Source: an uncultured Clostridia bacterium
GTDB taxonomy: Bacteria; Bacillota; Clostridia; Monoglobales; Monoglobaceae
Direction: 5' to 3'
NCBI GenBank assembly: GCA_947625905.1
Contig: CANQQJ010000004.1
Span: 1-64,000, forward strand
Length of the DNA stretch: 64,000 nucleotides
The notes under the pieces were generated by a model, which worked only from the letters and a program-made list of their open reading frames with translations, was not told the origin of the DNA and did no database searches. Made by a program: the position numbers and the translations under genes. Of this stretch, positions 60,501 through 64,000 are shown piece after piece (position 1 is the first letter of the stretch; each line of letters begins with the position of its first letter).

Positions 60501-61161
60501 CATCCCGCTCAAACTGACCGTGAGCGAGCTTAAAAACAGATTGCGCGAGAGCGCCGTTGAGGAGGAATGGGAATACACGCCGCGGCTGATGAGCGCGGCG
60601 GACAGAACGTTCCACTCGGCGGGCGAAGACAGCGCGGCCGAAATCGGCACCATAACCCATTTCGCGCTTCAGCACATCGACCCTAAAAGGACAAACACGC
60701 CCGAGGAAACCGAGGCGCAGCTCAAAGAGCTGGCGGATAGGGGCGTCATTACGGAAGATCAGCTCAAAAGCGTTCGCGCGGATCGGATATCGGCTCTGTT
60801 TGAATCCGAAACGGGCGCGCTGATACGAGACGCGGCAAAAAGCGGCGGGCTGATGCGCGAATTTAAAATGCTGTTTCCGGTCAAAGCGGCCGAAATATAC
60901 AAAGAGCTTGAGAACACTCCCGGCGGCGAAGCGGAAATAATCATACAGGGAGTGGCGGACTGCGTATGCGTAAATGACGGCGGAGCGGTTCTGATCGACT
61001 ACAAGACCGACCGCTGCACCGCGGACGGGGCCGCGGAAAAAGCGGAGAGCTACAGAATTCAGATCGACTGCTACACAAGAGGTATCGAGGAGATCCTGGG
61101 CGTTAAGGTGAAAAAACGGATCGTTTATTTCCTGACCCCGGGCGCGGCGGTCAGCATATAA
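57553..61161 (+). CDS. addA: ATP-dependent helicase/nuclease AddA
   Basis: 1202 aa. UvrD-type helicase motifs are Walker A AAAGSGKT near residue 29, DEYQDTNNIQ (motif II), GDIKQSIYRFR and the late VALTRAKEKL. The C-terminal nuclease is intact with VLIDYKTD (D1149, K1151). It is one subunit of the AddAB double-strand-break resection complex. No AddB gene precedes it, although addB-addA is the usual order. Confidence 0.94.
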   Translation: MDWTKAQTDVIEYDGKKNILVSAAAGSGKTAVLVERVIRRILDEKDPLSVDELLVLTFTNAAAAEMKSKISAAIEERLREDPANKHLAAQTMKLGAADISTIHAFAKKILTNNIHKTNLPAGFSVMDDSEGSILLGEALDDCLERYYSRIDKLTSFSDLTLGHGGIKNDDNLRKIITNLRKFARTLASPEKWLNRSADMYKRVYKTGSISGTPWEDAYMNAIREIIDDGIEMYRVLLKIIDNAFPEGHRIIAFYTDEAARFAELKDFDTIDEFLGKKSRMEFKKALTLTHADKADPYIVSANKTASEIRGMIKKLHKEHALLQYGGEEAIVKTISGLWPRVRTLKNITLMLMRRYRRLKLKSGLLDFGDLEHYLIELIMNRDGTPKELCAVLGGRYREIYVDEYQDTNNIQDTLFRLLSGGRGNIFMVGDIKQSIYRFRAASPALFIEKYESYLNGGDGELRVLSDNFRSRESVIRPVNELFENIMYKKTAGIDYTESEKLKAGAEYPEPDDEDAYAAEIIMTDVLVRSAENDRLVTSPAKTELEAETIAARIVRLVYDEKLPIYDRSLGITRPVEFGDIAVLMRSTKNTAPVYEKVFREYGIPTVSESGGFLASIEIGTVLAFLNIIDNPIQDIPLLTVMRSPIFGFTADELAEIRSNSKGGSFYDAARKAKDDPKTAEFLKTLDELRDCSSYMSINELIYKICFELDYITIAGGMKGGAVRRANLELLLKTAADFESKGLSGLFEFMKYLDKTAESGELRQALTVGENGSAVLITTIHKSKGLEYPVVILSDTAHKSKDKNQLSINETLGIGLPFVDVERRLRYASFPNSLIKHYNAKEENAEEMRLLYVALTRAKEKLIISCTNGGKSKNWMKPIIDGGRVMRQQIEATTVFRDWIVFGFMNNINLENMRSLMSSDVSDARLSGNALIKMTYIPVDRVKKTKSEKAEIKELARPEAAPVIDPEKLRQILDYKYPREELTNIPLKLTVSELKNRLRESAVEEEWEYTPRLMSAADRTFHSAGEDSAAEIGTITHFALQHIDPKRTNTPEETEAQLKELADRGVITEDQLKSVRADRISALFESETGALIRDAAKSGGLMREFKMLFPVKAAEIYKELENTPGGEAEIIIQGVADCVCVNDGGAVLIDYKTDRCTADGAAEKAESYRIQIDCYTRGIEEILGVKVKKRIVYFLTPGAAVSI

Positions 61162-61177
61162 GGAGGAACGGATCGAC

Positions 61178-62290
61178 ATGAGAGGACTGATCTTATCAAT
61201 AACCGCCGGACAGGGTCATAACCAGACCGCCAAGGTCATCAACGAGGAATTTAAAAAACGCGGGATCGACACCGAATATCTTGATGTTTACAAATATATC
61301 AACCCGCTGCTTTCGGATTCCATAAACCGAATATATCTGATGTCCACGAAAAATATACCGAAGGTCTACGGCGGCATGTACCGTCTGGCGGAAAAAAGAA
61401 ATATTCAGCCGAAAGTGGGCGTGCGCGGCATGACAAAGCTGACAAACTCGGTGCTGTCGCGCAGCCTGATAAAACTGATATCCGAAAAAAAGCCCGACTT
61501 TATAATCTGCACCCATATATTCGCCGCTTTGCTTGTGACGTATATCTCGTCTATCGAGCTGCTCAAAGCGAAAACCATCGGTATTGTGACCGACTTTACC
61601 GTGCACCCATATTGGGAGGACTCTTATCTTGACTACTATATCCTGCCCGACAAACGGCTGACGATCCAGGGAATGAAAAAAGGCTTTCCCGAAAATCGGC
61701 TCCTTCCGCTGGGCATACCGATAAACCCGAAATTCGCGGTAAAGCGCGGCAAAGACGAGGCCAGGCGCGAGCTTGGGATAAAACCCGAGCGCAACGTGCT
61801 GGTCATGAGCGGCAGCATGGGCTTCGGCGACATAATAAGCGAGATCATCCAGCTTGACAAGCTGAATATCAACTTCGGTATCGTGACGATCTGCGGCAGG
61901 AACAAAAAACTCAAGGCGCGCATCGACGGACTAAAAACCAAAAAGAAAATATACAACCACGGCTTTACCGACAAGGTCGATCTGTTTATGGACGCCTGCG
62001 ACTGCATAATCACAAAACCCGGCGGTCTGACAACAAGCGAGGCTCTGGCGAAGGAAATACCGATGCTGATGAACAACCCGATCCCCGGACAGGAGGACCG
62101 AAACGTGGAGTTTCTGCTGAACGCGGGCGCGGCCATGAAGATCAGCCGCACCAACCCGCTCGACGAGGCGGTCTATCAGATGTTCATAAATGACGAGCAC
62201 CGCCGCCTGATGCAGGAAAACATGCGGCTGCTGGCCAAGCCCAACGCCGCCCGCGACCTGGTCGATTTTGTGATAAAAGAAATAAAATAA
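61178..62290 (+). CDS. Glycosyltransferase, MGDG-synthase / diacylglycerol glucosyltransferase-type
   Basis: 370 aa. The N-terminal lipid-acceptor half has the SITAGQGHNQTAKVI start; the C-terminal nucleotide-sugar half shows VLVMSGSMGFGD and ITKPGGLTTSEALAKEIP (the GGLTTSEA motif). The family transfers glucose or galactose to diacylglycerol at the membrane, making glycolipids and teichoic acid anchors. It is 16 bp after addA, so probably cotranscribed. Confidence 0.88.
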   Translation: MRGLILSITAGQGHNQTAKVINEEFKKRGIDTEYLDVYKYINPLLSDSINRIYLMSTKNIPKVYGGMYRLAEKRNIQPKVGVRGMTKLTNSVLSRSLIKLISEKKPDFIICTHIFAALLVTYISSIELLKAKTIGIVTDFTVHPYWEDSYLDYYILPDKRLTIQGMKKGFPENRLLPLGIPINPKFAVKRGKDEARRELGIKPERNVLVMSGSMGFGDIISEIIQLDKLNINFGIVTICGRNKKLKARIDGLKTKKKIYNHGFTDKVDLFMDACDCIITKPGGLTTSEALAKEIPMLMNNPIPGQEDRNVEFLLNAGAAMKISRTNPLDEAVYQMFINDEHRRLMQENMRLLAKPNAARDLVDFVIKEIK

Positions 62291-62464
62291 GCGCCACGCA
62301 GCGCTTGCCACCTCCGTCTTTTCGCCTGCGGCGAAAATCCACCTCCTCCCGGGAGGAGGCATTAAATAAGCGCCCTACGGCGCTTATTTCTCCCAAAAAC
62401 GCTCGCGTTTTTGGGAAAGAGGAGGGAACCCGAAGCAGGCGAACTTTTCCGCTCCGCGGAAAAG
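62289..62464. repeat. Array of six palindromes between convergent genes
   Basis: Six successive inverted repeats: 62289-62306, 62319-62337 (TTTTCGCC/GGCGAAAA), 62342-62359 (perfect CCTCCTCCC/GGGAGGAGG), 62364-62389 (AAATAAGCGCC/GGCGCTTATTT), 62391-62416 (TCCCAAAAACGC/GCGTTTTTGGGA) and 62444-62464 (CTTTTCCGC/GCGGAAAAG). Some may terminate transcription. The density is that of a mosaic intergenic repeat element. Confidence 0.75.
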
Positions 62465-62492
62465 CGAGCAAGCGCAGGGATTCCCGACGACG

Positions 62493-64000
62493 TTACCATA
62501 TCTTCAATCTGTCTTTTTCGGCGCGGTACATGGCGCAGCCGGGCTGCATATGGTAAAGATTTAAAAACTCCTCAAAATTCGAAAGCACCATGTTCACCCT
62601 GACCCGATTCGGCGAATGGACGTCGGTCGACATCAGCATTTTCGCATATTCGTCGGTGCAGACCACGCGGTACGTTCTGGCGTAGGTCTTAAACAATTCG
62701 TCAAGGTTCGGATTGTCCGCCCCCGCGATATCGAGTATGCACGCCATGGCGCCTATATCCGCTATGTTTTCGCTGAGCGTCAGACTGCCGTCAACAAAGC
62801 TTCCCGGCATGGCCTCAATTTTTCCGTATTCGATGACAAATTTTCTGCATATTTCATTAAACGCCGTATAGTCCTCCGTAAGCCACCAGTCGCGGTAATT
62901 TCCGTTTTTATCGAATTGAGAGCCCACGTTGTCAAAGGCGTGGGTGATTTCATGGGCGATAACGCTGCCTATGCCGCCCAGGTTGGTCTCAAACGACGCG
63001 TTTGGACTGTAATACGGCGCCTGAAGCATGCCCGCGGGGATCACTATGCAGTTTCCCGCGCGGTCGTAGTAGGCGTTGACCGACTGGGGCGCAAGGCTCC
63101 AGGCGGCTTTGTCCGCCGAAACACCGGCGTTTATCAGCTCGTTATTTTTATCGCTCTGCATTTTGTTGTAGTTGATCACGTATTCCATCAGGTTCCCGCC
63201 GTCGTCAATGCCTCGGACGTTGAAATCATTGTTCACATAGCCGCGTAAATAGTCCGGATACCCTATATGGACCGAGATCGACTCCAGCTTATCCTTGGCT
63301 ACCTCTTTGGTGGCGGCGTTCATCCACTCGAGCCCGTCGATCCGTTTCTCGAAAGTCTTGATAATAAGATTCGCCAGATCCTCGATCTCCTTTTTGGAAT
63401 CGGCGGAAAAATATCTTTCGATATATTTTTCACCCAGCTCCAAACCCATAAGCGACTGAGTTATCGTCACGGCGTAGGCGGACGGCGAAACCGCGGAATT
63501 TGTTCCGCTGATCGCGTTTATATAATTTCGGTACGCCTCGAACATCTGCGAGTTGAGATACAGAGCCGAGCAATCCAGAAGCGCCGCCTTCAGATACTGC
63601 TTCAGCGCGTTCAGATTGCGGGATTTAAGCTCGGAATTGATCGCCTTCGCCAGATCCTTGTCAAAGACGATCACGTTGTCGGCCGAGTTATAACCTAAGT
63701 TTTTTATATAACTCTTTATATTTATGCTTGAAAAAAGCTCTTCAAGCTCTTTTTCGGAACAAACGTTGTATATTATCTCGGGTTTGTCCCAGAGAGAATC
63801 GTCCATTGTGGCCTCGCCCAGATAAACGCATATTTCGGTGGCCGCGTCGGCGTTCTCCGCCGCCTCGTGAGCGGATTGACCCGAGGCCATAAACAGATTT
63901 TGTATATAAAGCCTGTAAGCCGACTTCACATTCTCATAGTCGCCGCTTTTTATCACTCCGGGTTCTATTCCCGTGTAGCACGCCTCAAAGCTGACGCGGT
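62493..64000 (-). CDS. M13-family metallopeptidase (PepO/neprilysin-like), 5' end outside window
   Basis: The frame is open to the window edge, so about 500 C-terminal codons of a protein usually near 650-700 aa are present. The zinc motif HEITH (IGSVIAHEITHAFD), the NAYYD motif and the third ligand region ENIADIGA are intact, and it ends with the conserved C-A/x-W pattern modified to KDRLKIW. It cleaves oligopeptides, cytoplasmic or secreted depending on the unseen N-terminus. Confidence 0.9.
   Translation of the reverse strand, partial: RVSFEACYTGIEPGVIKSGDYENVKSAYRLYIQNLFMASGQSAHEAAENADAATEICVYLGEATMDDSLWDKPEIIYNVCSEKELEELFSSINIKSYIKNLGYNSADNVIVFDKDLAKAINSELKSRNLNALKQYLKAALLDCSALYLNSQMFEAYRNYINAISGTNSAVSPSAYAVTITQSLMGLELGEKYIERYFSADSKKEIEDLANLIIKTFEKRIDGLEWMNAATKEVAKDKLESISVHIGYPDYLRGYVNNDFNVRGIDDGGNLMEYVINYNKMQSDKNNELINAGVSADKAAWSLAPQSVNAYYDRAGNCIVIPAGMLQAPYYSPNASFETNLGGIGSVIAHEITHAFDNVGSQFDKNGNYRDWWLTEDYTAFNEICRKFVIEYGKIEAMPGSFVDGSLTLSENIADIGAMACILDIAGADNPNLDELFKTYARTYRVVCTDEYAKMLMSTDVHSPNRVRVNMVLSNFEEFLNLYHMQPGCAMYRAEKDRLKIW

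Overview
The window joins two unlike DNAs. Positions 1 to about 40.6 kb are AT-rich and hold most of an integrated contractile-tail (myovirus-type) prophage. From about 40.98 kb to the end the DNA is clearly GC-richer and carries ordinary chromosomal genes of a Gram-positive, Clostridia-like Firmicute. That reading rests on a pyrH-frr-uppS-cdsA-dxr-rseP block, a T-box leader, a sporulation-type DacF-like carboxypeptidase, AddA, ComEB and strong AGGAGG ribosome binding sites. No integrase is present, so the left prophage end (and probably the integrase) lies before position 1.

Prophage layout. 0-8.5 kb (+ strand) is the replication module: a hexapeptide-repeat protein that enters from outside the window, a RecB/Cas4-like nuclease fused in frame to a RecA/Sak4-like ATPase, a DUF669 protein, a DNA methyltransferase, a family B DNA polymerase, a primase-helicase and small Cys-rich proteins. 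8.5-10.7 kb is a control region with three small minus-strand genes and an XRE repressor. 10.8-38.5 kb (- strand, read right to left) is the late module: late regulator, terminase small subunit, a ParB-like/PAPS-reductase-like pair, TerL, portal, MuF with a toxin-like C-terminus, scaffold, decoration, capsid, connectors, sheath, tube, chaperones, tape measure, baseplate, tail fibre, holin and endolysin. One plus-strand 'moron' (an ASCH-domain gene) is inserted between terL and the ParB-like gene. 38.9-40.5 kb holds two minus-strand accessory genes and a ribbon-helix-helix repressor with its own operators.

Regulation is unusually legible. Two repressor systems each place a palindromic operator inside the 17-bp spacer of sigma-A-like promoters. 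One operator (TATACA...TGTATA type) lies at the XRE repressor promoter, at the divergent accessory operon and, 25 kb away, at the ASCH moron. The other (CCACTG-TTAT-CAGTGG) surrounds the ribbon-helix-helix gene.

Several late genes look recoded or switchable. The tail-fibre gene ends in an 11-G tract, and a one-base change would fuse it to a 127-aa downstream frame. The decoration gene continues in frame past a single UGA. The tail-assembly chaperone pair needs a +1/-2 frameshift. The most novel-looking signal is a pair of homologous structured-RNA candidates, at 31.01-31.15 kb and 40.85-40.97 kb. Each sits just after a stop codon and before a terminator, and three stems show compensatory base changes between the copies.

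Host layout. The host part holds an acidic-repeat protein, a T-box-controlled SSS symporter, a GH51 arabinofuranosidase, an SLH-domain surface protein, the lipid/isoprenoid/ribosome-recycling operon, a DacF-tsaB-tsaE operon, ComEB, AddA, a diacylglycerol glycosyltransferase-like gene, an array of six palindromes, and an M13 peptidase cut by the window end.
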